Shown here: one piece after another, positions 33,117 through 44,600 of the stretch
Position numbering within the stretch: the stretch's first letter is position 1
How the letters are laid out: each line of letters starts with the position of its first letter
NCBI GenBank assembly: GCA_003049465.1
Contig: PYSS01000023.1
Location: forward strand, 1-64,000
Source: Magnaporthiopsis rhizophila
Lineage: Eukaryota > Ascomycota > Sordariomycetes > Magnaporthales > Magnaporthaceae
Direction of reading: 5' to 3'
Length of the DNA stretch: 64,000 nt
Program-made: the position numbers and the translations under genes
The notes under the pieces: model-generated
What the model was told of the DNA's origin: nothing
The model's input: only the letters and a program-made list of their open reading frames with translations
Databases searched by the model: none

Positions 33117-33150
<34 letters not shown>
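33117..33150 (+). repeat. Uninterrupted poly(T), 34 nt
   Basis: Thirty-four consecutive T residues, about 310 bp before the galactanase ATG. It has the same orientation as the tract at 32496, but the sequence after it is not similar to that after the first tract. A run of this length can act as a nucleosome-excluding promoter element; whether it does so here is unknown. Confidence 0.9.
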
Positions 33151-33459
33151 CCCTGCTATTGTTCATATTCGGGCTCATCCCCCACGCTGTCAGGGGACCG
33201 GATTGCAGACCTCAGCGGGTCGTTTGTCCCGATGCGGTGGCCGGGAGGAGACCTCCATCGGGGAAGCGCTACATCCTTTCTTTTCCACCAACGAAACCAT
33301 GCAGCAAAGTGTGGAGAAATTGCACGAGAATAGCTAGGATCAAAAGCTAAAGCTCGTAAGAAATGCTGCTTTAGTCCGCAAGCTCTTTGATGGCCCACGA
33401 TCCCGGAAGGCATTTTAAGCACACAAAAACGGCCCATCGCCATCCAATATCTAGCCTCC

Positions 33460-34584
33460 ATGCTGCTAAACATCCTGTTCCGCGCCCTCGCCTCGCTGCC
33501 CCTGCTCGCCACAGCGGTGCGGGGGCTGGCGTACAAGGGCGTAGACTGGTCATCGGTCGAGGTCGAAGAAAAAGCCGGGGTCAAGTACCAAGCCGCCGGC
33601 AGCAGCAGCGCGCAGCCGCTGGAACGAATCCTGGCCGACAGCGGCGTCAACATGGTGCGCCAGCGCGTGTGGGTGAACCCGCGCGAAGGCAACTACAACC
33701 TCGACTACAACATCCGGCTGGCGCGGCGCGCCGCGGCCGTGGGGATGCGCCTCTACGTGAACCTGCACCTGTCCGACACGTGGGCCGACCCTTCGCACCA
33801 GGCCATCCCGGCCGGCTGGCCGTCCGACATCGGCAACCTCTCGTGGCGCCTGTACAACTACACCAAGCAGGTCGGCGACGCGTTCGGCGCCGCGGGCCTG
33901 TCTCCGGCCATCGTCTCCATCGGCAACGAGATCAGGGGCGGGCTGCTGTTCCCGACGGGGCGGTATACAAACTTTTACAACATCGCTCGCCTGCTGCACT
34001 CGGCCTCGGCCGGCATCCGGGACAGCAGGCTCGGCAGGCAGCCCAAGATCATGGTGCACCTGGACGACGGCTGGAACTGGGACACGCAAAAGTGGTTCTA
34101 CGAGAGCCTGCTGAAGCAGGGCCCGTTTGTGGCGTCCGATTATGACATTATGGGCGTCAGCTATTACCCGTTCTAGTAAGTCTTGCTGCTGCAAAAAAGG
34201 CGCAAATCACAAAAATCCCTAACACGTCAGTAAAGCAACGCCGACGCCACGCTCGCGCGCCTCAAGACGAGCCTGACCAACATGGCCAACACGTGGGGCA
34301 AGGAGATCGTCGTGGCCGAGGTCAACTGGCCGACCTCGTGCCCGTCGCCGCGGTACCAGTTCCCGGCCGACGTGCGCGACATTCCCTTCTCGGCCGAGGG
34401 CCAGATCCAGTTCCTGAAGCGGGTGGCCCAGACGGTCGCGGGCGTCAGGAACGGCAACGGCATCTTCTACTGGGAGCCGGCCTGGGTCAACAATGCCGGC
34501 CTGGGCTCCTCGTGCGCATCAAACACCATGTTTGCCTGGCCAGGAAAGGCCCTCTCGAGCTTATCCGTGTTTCGCTCGCTGTGA
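33460..34584 (+). CDS. Secreted arabinogalactan endo-beta-1,4-galactanase, GH53
   Basis: Exons 33460-34175 and 34236-34584 (1,065 nt, 354 aa). The 60-nt intron has a GTAAGT donor and an AAAG acceptor; the junction restores SYYPF-YNADATL, the usual GH53 sequence. A signal peptide covers about residues 1-22. The catalytic acid/base is E157 in VSIGNEIRGG and the nucleophile is E267 in VVAEVNWPTS; the spacing of 110 residues equals that of the Aspergillus aculeatus enzyme (E136 and E246). Other family blocks are MVRQRVWVNP, LYVNLHLSDTWADPSHQ and HLDDGWNWD. The enzyme cuts beta-1,4-galactan side chains of type I arabinogalactan in pectin. It lies 1 kb downstream of the CE15 esterase in the same orientation. 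Confidence 0.96.
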
Positions 34585-35237
34585 GGTTGGTGTGGCGGCT
34601 GTGGGGAGGCGGACCGACGAAGTTGGAAGGGGAGGTGTAGGCCTTTGTTACTTACCGAGTCTGGATCGTGTATATACCGTCTTCTGCTCGCTTTTTGTAG
34701 ATAATTTGTCTTTTTCCTTTCTGTATCTTTTAACAGCGAAACTAGTCAAAACAGAGATCGCTACGCTGGGAAGCCGCATCACCGGCGGAGACAGTCGATA
34801 TAGTATCGCTTTTTGCACGTAACTTACGTGTTTCCTATATTTTCTAGCTCGCTCATCGCTCTCTACATCTTCACCCAGCTGCATTACAATTGAACCCACA
34901 ACTAGCGCTAGCGATATTGACGAGCATGTGTATCTGATACCTCCGCCTAACCGTGGGCCTCCCTCGAACGGCATCGATGGCCCAGGGAGGATGGGCTGTC
35001 CACGGCGTTATCTGTAAGCAGGCAAAGCGGTAGAATAGAAGAAATGAGAAGCTAGACGAAAACAGATGAGTCATAAGATGCCTTCATGATACCGTAACAT
35101 CTTTTGGAAGATGTGTTAACCCATCTGGTTAGACCCCAGCCGTGTGGCCTCCAACTCCTTGGCTTGCTGTGGCCTGATTACTCGTGGCTGGGCTCCTCGA
35201 CTCCCCGACTCCCCAACCTCAGGTTGCCTCATTCTGC
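34585..35237. other. Convergent intergenic region between GH53 and the 2EXR gene
   Basis: The 3' flanks of the two convergent genes. AT-rich stretches near 34.68-34.88 kb are consistent with the 3' untranslated region of the galactanase gene. No further gene is seen. Confidence 0.5.
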
Positions 35238-36392
35238 TCACCCTTCCTGACTCTCCTCCTCCTGGGACTGATCTTGATCTTCTTGGTCTTCTGAATCCTC
35301 TGAATCCAACCCACCCATCAGCGTTGGATCCCAAACCGCTGCAGCACCGATGAAATCCCGTAGCTGCTCGCCCTCCCAAATTGGCTGACATACGAAGAGT
35401 GAAGGGGACCTGTTGACGACCTTTTCGGCTTTTGTGGGGACAGACATGAGAGATGCCATCCGCATGCCGCAAAGCTTGTCGATGCGGTCATGCTGCTTCC
35501 GTGTAAGTGGTAATGGTAGCGGCCCTTGAAGCGCCATTCCGTGGATGGTGCGCAGTAGGCACTGGGCGTATGCTGTCGCGCGGTGGTAAAAATCCGGGTT
35601 GCCTGGTGGGCAGACAGACCGGATGATATTTGTTTCTGCTGAGCTTCCCACGTAGAGGCAGCCAGGACCCGAGCAATCACATCCGTCCAGGTCCGAAAAC
35701 TGAAAGGTCCTGTCATACGACACCCAGTAGACGGTATTGACGTCGGGCAAGTCGGCCAATGTCCAGAGCAGGGCGAACACGCCGTCGGGGAGTTGGGTGA
35801 GGGGTGCGGTAGCGCGGGACTGCCAGAATGCGACAGGGTGAATGTGAGCCGCATTCAAAGCGATGCGCTGGATGCCTATGCACGACTCTTTGACGTCGCC
35901 CCCCTGTATTTCCCAGAATTGGTTCGCCGAGAGGTTGAAGTAAAAGACGTCCCGCGATCTGTTGAATCGCAGCAGTTTCCGTGTGCTTGAGAATTCCAGC
36001 TTGTCTGGAAAGAAGACGTCACCAATAGCGCGACTGTCCCGGCTTGTAGACATCATAACCCTGGAGGATGCCGTCTGTCGGCTGAGCCAGCCGATGTTAA
36101 AGCCCTCATCTAGCACGTCCGTTGCGTCTTCGCCGTCGTAAAATCGGAGGAGCCGCTGCTCGCCCATGGCGGGGCAGAAAAGCCTCCAGATGGAGATCTG
36201 CAGCTCGACAGGGAGGCGTAGAAACAGCGGGAACCCGGGGTAGTCCCTGGAGGGATCCGTTGCGGCCGGGTGGTCCAGGTTCATGGAGAAGGAGTCGGCT
36301 GGCGAAGGGACGTAGGAGGAGTCTGGGGGCGAAGAGACGGAGGATGGGCTGTTCGAGAATGTACGGCCCCCGGCCTCGTTTTCGCCCTCCAT
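35238..36392 (-). CDS. 2EXR-domain protein, 384 aa
   Basis: A single exon on the minus strand starting MEGENEAGGR. Residues 1-50 are Ser/Pro-rich. At 54-70 the sequence FPLFLRLPVELQISIWR matches the 2EXR motif (F-x-x-L-P-x-E-L-x-x-x-I-W), an F-box-like start found in large fungal families of unknown function. It continues with family-like elements such as SRQTASSRVMMSTSRDSR, RFNRSRDVFYFNLSANQFWE and IQRIALNAAHIHP. A CDCSGPGC cluster follows at about 245-252. The tail is acidic (EDSEDQEDQDQSQEEESQE). The function of 2EXR proteins is not established; a role as an F-box-like adaptor is speculation. The gene is divergent from the sulfatase gene, with 430 bp between the start codons. Confidence 0.85.
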   Translation of the reverse strand: MEGENEAGGRTFSNSPSSVSSPPDSSYVPSPADSFSMNLDHPAATDPSRDYPGFPLFLRLPVELQISIWRLFCPAMGEQRLLRFYDGEDATDVLDEGFNIGWLSRQTASSRVMMSTSRDSRAIGDVFFPDKLEFSSTRKLLRFNRSRDVFYFNLSANQFWEIQGGDVKESCIGIQRIALNAAHIHPVAFWQSRATAPLTQLPDGVFALLWTLADLPDVNTVYWVSYDRTFQFSDLDGCDCSGPGCLYVGSSAETNIIRSVCPPGNPDFYHRATAYAQCLLRTIHGMALQGPLPLPLTRKQHDRIDKLCGMRMASLMSVPTKAEKVVNRSPSLFVCQPIWEGEQLRDFIGAAAVWDPTLMGGLDSEDSEDQEDQDQSQEEESQEG

Positions 36393-36822
36393 TGTTGAGA
36401 CAGCGCTTGACGTAGTCTGGCAGGGCCAGGCGTCGATGGGCTGGTCGAGATGGACTCAAAGTAATGGCGGGTCAGGTTGTTGGCGAAGGTTGGGAGAGGG
36501 GTCGCATTTTTAAGGCCGACCATCAAATTGGGAAGCTTCGACTGACTGCAGAAATATCCAAGGTCGGATGGGGAATAATGTGTTGGGTGGTGCTTCGCTC
36601 TATCGTGCCTTCCGAGAAGCAGCCCAGCTGTTGTGTAGCTTCCCGATTGGGCAAGAGGGACCCCTTGTTGTCAAAAATCATGAGATTTTACACACTGTAT
36701 CTACCACCACTGACTTAAGTTTCTTTCCTTTCCGATTTATCCCCGTCAGCATCAAATCCGAACTTGCTCTCAAATGCCATAACACACACCGTTAAAGCTC
36801 GTATCTGCAGGATACTGAAAAG
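36393..36822. other. Shared divergent promoter, 2EXR gene and sulfatase gene
   Basis: The 430 bp between two divergent start codons must contain both promoters. No clear TATA box or known operator was identified. Confidence 0.5.
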
Positions 36823-38637
36823 ATGTTGACCCATTTCATGGTCCTTCTCGCGGCATTTATCTTCGAAGGTCCGCCATGGCGACAGGGGCTCGGTAGCCAT
36901 CAGACCTCGGAGACAAACGGGGACGCAGGCGAGCGTCGGCGGCCGAATTTCCTGCTCATCGTGGCTGATGACCTGGGCTTTAGCGACACGTCACCGTACG
37001 GCGGCGAGATTGACACGCCGAGCCTGCAGCGGCTGGCCGACGAGGGCATCCGGATGACTGGCTTCCACACCGCCGCCTCGTGCTCGCCAACCCGGGCCAT
37101 GATGCTGTCGGGCACCGACTCGCACATCGCGGGCCTGGGCTGCATGGCGGAGCGCATGAAAAGGTTCCCCGAGATCTTCGAAGGACGAGCCGGCTACGAG
37201 GGCTACCTCAACTTCCGCGTCGCGGCGCTGCCGGAGATCCTCCAGGATAACGGCTACTTCACTCTCATGACGGGCAAGTGGCATCTGGGTTTGAAAAAGG
37301 AGATATCTCCCTGGGCACGGGGCTTCATGAGGGTCCTCAGCACGTTGCCAGGTGCGGGAAACCACTTCAACCACGAGCCGCAGCTGCCCGGCCTCAAAGA
37401 GAGGCCGCGCAAGTACCTCAAGGGCAACGGCATCTGGATGGAGGACGACAGGTTCATCGATGGGTCGCCTCAAGGCGATCTGCCGCGCGACTTCTACTCG
37501 TCCAACACCTTTACCGACTACTTCCTCAAGTTCCTACGCGGGCGCAACGAGACCGAGGTGGCGCAACCCTTTTTCGGCTACCTCGCCTTCACCGCCCCGC
37601 ACTGGCCGTTGCAGGCACCTCCCGAGATCGTCAAGAAGTACCGCGGCTATTATGACGACGGGCCGGTAGCGCTGCGCGACCGCCGTCTGAGAAGCCTAAT
37701 ATCGAAGGGTCTCATGCCGCCCGACGTCGAGCCTGCCCCTATCCATATGCTGGGCACTCAGCCATGGGACGAGCTGTCCGAGGACGAGCGGAAAAAGTCC
37801 AGCCGCACCATGGAGGTTTTCGCTGCCATGGTAGACCTCGTCGATGTCAACGTCGGGCGCGTCCTGGACTACCTCGATGAGACAGGCGAGCTGGACAACA
37901 CCTTCATTGTCTTCATGTCAGACAACGGCGCCGAGGGCCAGCTGCTGGAGGCCGTGCCGGTGCTGGCCGGCGTGACCATGGGCGAGCTGCTGGACCGCTA
38001 CTACGACAATTCGCTTGACAACATCGGAAACCACAATTCGTTCGTGTGGTATGGACCCCAATGGGCCGGGGCCGGCACGGCACCTAGTCGCGCCGCCAAG
38101 TCATATACCACGGAGGGCGGCATCCGCTGCCCCTGCATCGTGCGGCATCCGGCCTCGATCCCCACGGCGGACCGCGGCATCGTTGTACCGCAGTTCACGT
38201 CAGTCATGGACCTGGTGCCGACCATGCTCGAACTCGGTGGCGTCACCCATCCGGCGCCGCGCTTCCGGGGCCGCGAGGTCGTCGGCGTGCGCGGCAAGTC
38301 GTGGCTGCCACTGCTGCGGTCACCACACAACGTCTCCATTGAGGTTTACGACCCTGGCCGCGATGTCATCGGCTGGGAGCAGCTCGGCACGGCCGCCGTG
38401 CGGCTCGGCGACTGGAAGGCCCTGTTTCTGCCGCCACCGAGGGGCCCTGGCAGGTGGGAGCTCTATAACGTCCATGAGGACCCTGGCGAGGTGCGCGACC
38501 TGGCCGGCGAGCTCCCGGATAAGCTGGCGGAGATGATGGAGCACTACGAGACGTACTTTCACGAGTCTGGTATGTTTGATGCCTACGCGCTGTACCAGCA
38601 GAGGGTGAAAGAGGGCGCGGAGAAGCTCAAATGGTGA
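36823..38637 (+). CDS. Arylsulfatase-like enzyme (sulfatase family S1)
   Basis: A single exon of 604 aa. A hydrophobic N-terminus (about 1-16) may be a signal sequence or anchor. NFLLIVADDLGFSD at 42-55 gives the paired metal-binding Asp residues (D49, D50). SCSPTRAMMLSG holds the C-x-P-x-R sulfatase signature, with C87 as the predicted formylglycine residue and R91. TGKWHLG at 150-156 supplies the conserved Lys and His, and FMSDNGAEG the second metal-binding Asp/Asn. Length and order match class I sulfatases of the AtsA type. The substrate is not predictable: aryl sulfates, sulfated polysaccharides or others are possible. Activity would require a formylglycine-generating enzyme or other maturase, which is not in this window. 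A role in sulfur scavenging is typical of fungal relatives. Confidence 0.92.
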   Translation: MLTHFMVLLAAFIFEGPPWRQGLGSHQTSETNGDAGERRRPNFLLIVADDLGFSDTSPYGGEIDTPSLQRLADEGIRMTGFHTAASCSPTRAMMLSGTDSHIAGLGCMAERMKRFPEIFEGRAGYEGYLNFRVAALPEILQDNGYFTLMTGKWHLGLKKEISPWARGFMRVLSTLPGAGNHFNHEPQLPGLKERPRKYLKGNGIWMEDDRFIDGSPQGDLPRDFYSSNTFTDYFLKFLRGRNETEVAQPFFGYLAFTAPHWPLQAPPEIVKKYRGYYDDGPVALRDRRLRSLISKGLMPPDVEPAPIHMLGTQPWDELSEDERKKSSRTMEVFAAMVDLVDVNVGRVLDYLDETGELDNTFIVFMSDNGAEGQLLEAVPVLAGVTMGELLDRYYDNSLDNIGNHNSFVWYGPQWAGAGTAPSRAAKSYTTEGGIRCPCIVRHPASIPTADRGIVVPQFTSVMDLVPTMLELGGVTHPAPRFRGREVVGVRGKSWLPLLRSPHNVSIEVYDPGRDVIGWEQLGTAAVRLGDWKALFLPPPRGPGRWELYNVHEDPGEVRDLAGELPDKLAEMMEHYETYFHESGMFDAYALYQQRVKEGAEKLKW

Positions 38638-41600
38638 GTGGGAGGAGCGGACGCAGCGTAGCTAGCGGGAAGAAGCGAAACGCCCCGGCGCGAGTCTTGA
38701 TCTGGTGAGGAAGCAGAGAGTACTGCGGATCGAGTCGATCACAGAGCACCCTGCCAGACTCCCTACCCTTTCAGCACTGCCGAAATGCCCCTCACGATAA
38801 CTAACCGGAGTCCCATTTTTATCCGGGCAGTATAAACAGCCGGCCGAGGGAGGGATATCACCCCGGCGGCCAAGAATAACACCGGACGGATGTGGCAGAA
38901 CTCCTTGAGCACCACCGCATCATGCCCATTGGAAGCCCGTGGGGTGTTTGCTGGGCGTCGCACCAAGAGCCAAGTCGACTTCCTCCGCACATCACTCGGC
39001 AATACCGGCACTGTCAACCACCACAGCCAAGCAGGAGGCCTCGCGATAGCTACGCAAGCGAGGTCGACGCCGGCGAGACATCCTCGCCCTGATAGGACGC
39101 ACTCCTGGTGTATAAGCAAGTGAAGGCACAAAGCCCACCACAGTGGGGGCGGGGCTCCAGTCGGCCCGCTCTTTGACGGCGGCAGGCAAAACTGACCGAG
39201 TTGGGACGCCCGTCCCGGTGATGAGGGGTCCCATTTCTTGTCTTCATCCACACCCATAGCCGTTCCCCGCCGCCGCCGGCACCCTCGCCGTGAACCCACG
39301 CACGAGAAGCCGGAGTTGTGGATCCACGGCTCGGGGGAGGGGCAGAAGAGACTGCAGCCCCCCGCTCCCGCCGAGCGGCCGTCCTTTCAAGGGGCATGTT
39401 TCATTGGCTGCCGCGTGGGAACATGGCATCCTCGATGGGGACCGGGGCTTCCATTAGCGCAACAAAGTGGCCACTACTTGACAGAAGCGGCCCTGTGTAA
39501 TCATGCATGATTCCGCGGTGGGATCGGCTGCCAACTTTTCCTGTCAATTTCCAAATGTTTCCCTTCCTGCCGAACTGCCACGAAGGTCTGTGGGGAACCG
39601 GCCCCGCGAACGCCAAGGCGCCCTCTCGCACTTCTTCTTTGATCGACATAAGGATATATCAAGGCAGGCGGGGTATCGATTGGGGACCCAGCAATAGGTA
39701 GATCGTGACGGCGGGAGGGAGCCCACCCATCCGTAAGGGGACCGGTCATCGAGATCAGACGGTGTTGGCAAGCCCATCTACGGGCTTGTATACCGCGCAA
39801 TGGCGTAGAATGGGGGCAATATTGTTTCGGAGGTTCTCCCGTTTAGCTGGGCGGGTGACAATGGTCATCTCAATCGCAACCTCAACAAGGGCTGGGCACG
39901 AACGAAAAAACACTCATGCAACGGACAGCCAACCCTGTGACGAAGCCAAGATGGCTCCTACGAGATTCAGGCACCCCCACCGTGAACGAAGTGAATACAA
40001 CAGAAGGGGCGCAAGGCCCCGACAACCGGCGATCGAAGCACCCTGGCATGCACGCCTCGGCTTAGAGGGTTGTGTTTCCGCCAACCTCTACACTCCGCGG
40101 GCTAGGTCCGCGTTTGGAGCCAGGGAATATCCGACCGCCGCACGGAGGGGCGGGACAAGGTGTAGTCAACGGCGCGGGTTGCACCGCAGCAAGGTCTTCT
40201 CTGACCGGCGCGCCTGTATAAGTCGAGCAGCGCCGCCAATGATGCGAATCGCAGAGTACCACGCATCGGCTCGTGCCAAAAAGCACGAGATAGGTATGTA
40301 CCTGTACCTGGGGATAAAACAGATATGCGTACCAGTTGAGACAAAAAAGAAAGCAAGAAGGAAGAACGCAAAAATAATGAGAGCACTGCTGCTGGGCAGA
40401 GGAAGCTTGGCCACTTGGCAAGACCCCAAAGAGAAGGATTTGGGGTTGTTTTGTTGTAAGTAGGCGTACATACGGTCGTCCCCTCCGTAACCTCTCGGGG
40501 CGGTATCCGTCTTCAAAGGCCCCGGGTAAAATACCTGCGGTTTCGCCCTGGCTCGCCGATCTGTGTTGCCAGAATATGCAAGCACGCGGGTGGGAAAATG
40601 AAATGCCGTGGCGGTCAAGAGGGGAGATGGCGCCATCCAAACAGAGATATGAGATGCACATGTGAGAGAATGGAAAAACAGGAAAACAGAGCAAGCGAAG
40701 CATCTCGGAAACAACGGCATACCCAAAGTAGGCAGAGAGATCCCTAAACAGGGTTCAGAGCCGCTAAAAAAAAGCCATCGTGAAAGCCACGCGACTGACG
40801 TGAGGGAGCTTGTGACGGGCAATGAAAGGGCTGTCAGCGCTGTGTGCCATCCCACAGGAGCCACATACCTATGTAGGCTTGCTGAGGTGATGATGGAGTC
40901 AAGGCCCCAAGACGGCGAAACATAGGCCCTCATGCTCGGGCAAGGCGTTGTATTGGCTTGGAGTCGGCAGGCGGTATCCCCCGGAGGCCCTCGCGTGTGG
41001 GACACGGTCAGCAGAGTGAGAGTGGGCGGGTGGCGGTGACCAACCAGGCCTGCATCCCTCACCTGCAAGGCGCAAGTCCGACGTCCGCCGCGAGGCGGTA
41101 TATAAATCCCGACGGTGAAGAAAAGACTGGCCTGTCGAGTTGACGGAAGGCAGTGGAGTCGGGGCCCATGGTTGTGATGCTTAATGGCCAACTCGGTCAT
41201 GCAGCAGGTTGCTCGGACGGGTCCAGGTTTCACCAATATGAGTGAAGCCCATTATGAACTGGCGTATATTTGTAGAGGCCGGCGGGGCTGGTCCGGGTCC
41301 CGAATCGTCAAACGTGCTCGTCCTGTCCCACGAACGATGGGCCAAGGACACGGTGGTTGGGGGTGGCTCCTCTCCTCGCTGTCCACCAAATTAGAGACGT
41401 TGGAGCGCTGGCTCGGCCCTGCGGAGAAATGGCGGATCTGAAGCTGAGGTGTTTCCTCGACCTCCTGGTCATCCACTCTTCTACGCGAACCCACTCCCTC
41501 ATTGCTCCCTAAAAATGGCACTGCGGTGGCAGTGAGCGGCAGTGAAGAAAAGACGGGCGGCGTGAACTACTTACCGTAACAGGGACAGGTCCAGCGTCAG

Positions 41601-44600
41601 TGACCAGGGCCCGACTGGCAGCCGCACCATATCCGGCGTCCAGTGTAGATAAGCAGGGGTGAACTAGTCAGTGCGGTGGACTGCATCGGCCCCCTGAGGT
41701 TTGCTGCGAAGATAAACCTGTTTGCGTGCGGACTAAATTTGCTTCGATCCGAGGCGGGATCCGTCGGTTCCAGAGAGGGCACTCTATAGGTGGGGTTTCC
41801 CAACCAGGGGACCAAACACAAGACGGAGGTGCCGTGATGATGGATGCGCTGTTGTTGGACCAACGGGACACTAGCGGCCGTACTGCGGTGAAACGGACGG
41901 CCGCTGTGGGGGCCCATTGTGATATGCATGTTCAAATGCCGCGCTCTTCTTCGCAGACGTCCGGGTGGCAGATGGCGCGCGGGGCGACGGGAGCTGGCGG
42001 CAGGCAGTCCGGGCAGTCTGGCAGTCTGGCGGCATCTTATTGCGTTTGCGAGCAGGACCCCCGGCCACCGCCCATAATCGCCGTGGCCGACGAGTCCGCG
42101 TGCGGGCACAGACCCCTCTACGCCGTCGCGGGATTCGGTGACAACGTGTCCATCCTGCGTGCGTTCGGTCGGTCGGCTACTCGGAGAGGTACCTAGGGAA
42201 TGTGGGTGGGTTGGTGGTGCCCGCCAATTTGTTTGGCGTGGCCTGCAGCCCCTCCGCCCGCAACCCGACTGAGTGGGGCCATGTCGTCATACTGGGTCCG
42301 ATCGGCAGCCTAAAAGACCCCTTTTTCAGGTCTATTATGGAGTGGACCCTGCATCTTGACGAATCGTAGGCTGTACAGTAACGGACCCTTTTGTGCGTCA
42401 GGCCTTTGGCCAGTGATATCGCAACGGCCAGCGGAAAATCGGGGAAGAATAGGAGACAATGGAGGGGATCGACGACTGCCCAGAGAAGGTTTGCTGCCCG
42501 TCGCCTGTCGTGCCCTGTGTGCCTCTGTCAGTGGTCGATGTATTCTTGGCAAATCCTGCGCTGGAACCTGTCAGAGCCCGATTAGCAAACAGGGCACTGG
42601 GGCCGTCCATCGTGGCAGCAGGGGCAATACTATGTAGGCTTCGACCCTTCGCCATCCGTGCGGTCTGAGGTGAGCTCAGCCATAATGGTGCCCGCAACCA
42701 ATGCGATAGTATTTTCTTATCTTTCGGCCCGCTTGTCTCTGGCTCCAGGGTCCGAGGTGAGGTAGGGGTATGTGCAGGGACTGGTGCCATCGTTGGTTCT
42801 GTCCGCACTGTAGATGCCCGTCCTGTGCATCCATCGAGTCGAAGATGCCCCATGGAAGCATAGCCGGAAAAGACGGCCAATCTTCCCGCCTTCTAACTGG
42901 CAAGTTCATGGACTGGCACTCCCGGCAGTCCCATTAGGGGAGGAGCGCAGAGCGCGTCTTCTGCTTGGCAGCAGAAGGAAATGGAACCTCGGTCTTCCTG
43001 GGCGCCTGACAAGAGATTTGCGTGCGCTTTGGCGCTTCGTGCATCAGGCTAACAAGACTTGCAGGCTTCATGTTGGTCGCAGGTTCTCCTCGGCGTATGC
43101 CCGTACAGTATACCACACTCTGTCCCTGGGTATTCCTGGCCGTCCAAGTGGGCAACTGTGGACCTCCAAGACCAAGATGGATTATGGCGAGTGGCTTATT
43201 CGCTGCTGCTGCATCGCCGCAAGGCAGGTTGGGGCCTCTTACTCATTGCAGGTCTTGGAAAGTGGGAATGGAGAAAACGGCGGCGGCGAGTCAAGGACGA
43301 TGACGAAATGGCGATACGGCGGCTGGAAACCGCCACGGTGGAAACAAAGGGACCGGACTTGATCGGATGAAAGATTTTGCGATACCCAGGCCCTGAACAC
43401 CCTACCCAGCCGATGGCAATTAATGGGACAAACTGCTCGGGCTGTGTTGTTGGGATACTAGCCTTGCGTCAGCCGCGTGGGGATAAAAAATTGCATTGAG
43501 AACTTTCACAGCCGGGGCTATTGGACGGGCGACGGGAAAGGTAAATTCGAAATGAGCATGTGCGGTGGGAGGCTACTGGCTGTGGCTTGCTATTTGCCGA
43601 CTGGGTGAGCGTTGTCGCCGGGCTGCCCCTGGTTACTATCGTGAGCGCGGGAGTGGCTTCCTTAGATGGAGGGCGGGATCAGCAGGGGAGAGATGCCTGT
43701 TAAAGACTGACTCGAACACAACGGCCAGCTTTGAGTGATGGCAGGTACACCCTAACAGCACTGTGCGACCGTGCTACCCGCCGGTTTGTTCAATTTGGCA
43801 TAACCGTGCAGAGAGCCGCCTGCAAGCAAGGAACGACATCGCTCAAATGCGTACGCATTCTTGTCGCGATACCGCCCAGAGCGGCCCGATTACTTGGCAA
43901 CCGCGGGCGTGCTCGTCCCAACTAAAGTCAATAGTTAGATCCTATACGGAACAGTACATCACTTGGCCATTCCGCCACTCTGTGAGATGACAAATGCATC
44001 TGCGAGTGGCCGTGATGTCAAAGGCGTGGGGAGTGACGTCGCAAGCTAGACTAGATCGTGGGAGAAGGCCTGGCACAGGTGCCACTGACCACGACACTTT
44101 GGACGGCTCGACCTTGTCACCTTGTCCAGGAGGCCTGGAAGCACGCTGAGGCGGCCAGAAGGACGATAACCACGAGGAACACAGTGGAGATTGGTAGGTA
44201 GTTTCGCAATGTTACCTTTTCCCTCTGCATCGCACCTCTCCTCTCTCAGGCTGACTCCACGTTAATCTTTTACTGTTCCGAGGCGGTGCTTGCTGTGCGT
44301 CTTTCCGCAGGCTTCCACCAAGCCCAACAAACACGCAAGCCCTGCATCACTTCACTGAGCAGGTCGTCCTTGTTTTTGTCGGTGTGGATACTGTCGACCC
44401 GCCCGTTGAACAAGGGCCTTCCGTCGGCGGTTGCTTTCTAATGTGCCATTTTACCCCCGACAGGCAATCCCAAGAACTACCGTACAGTATGCGCGACGCC
44501 GCCGTCGCTTGTCACTTCCGTTCGATCTTCCGTTATTCTTAGCGCTGGGCAGCCGTGGCGGATCGTCGAGACTGTCATTTTGGGGACGGATCGTGAAAAG

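Larger units (their letters stand above)
32415..33459. other. Intergenic region between CE15 and GH53 genes, with two poly(T) tracts
   Basis: It carries the 3' end of the esterase gene and the promoter of the galactanase gene. Two very long poly(T) tracts (separate entries) lie 593 bp apart. No protein gene is supported on either strand. The last 150 bases before 33460 are the probable leader of the galactanase transcript. Confidence 0.55.

Noticed and set aside
39705..40463. 252-codon plus-strand frame in the gene desert
   Set aside because: Arg-rich translation typical of noncoding DNA; partly overlapped by the longer minus-strand frame.
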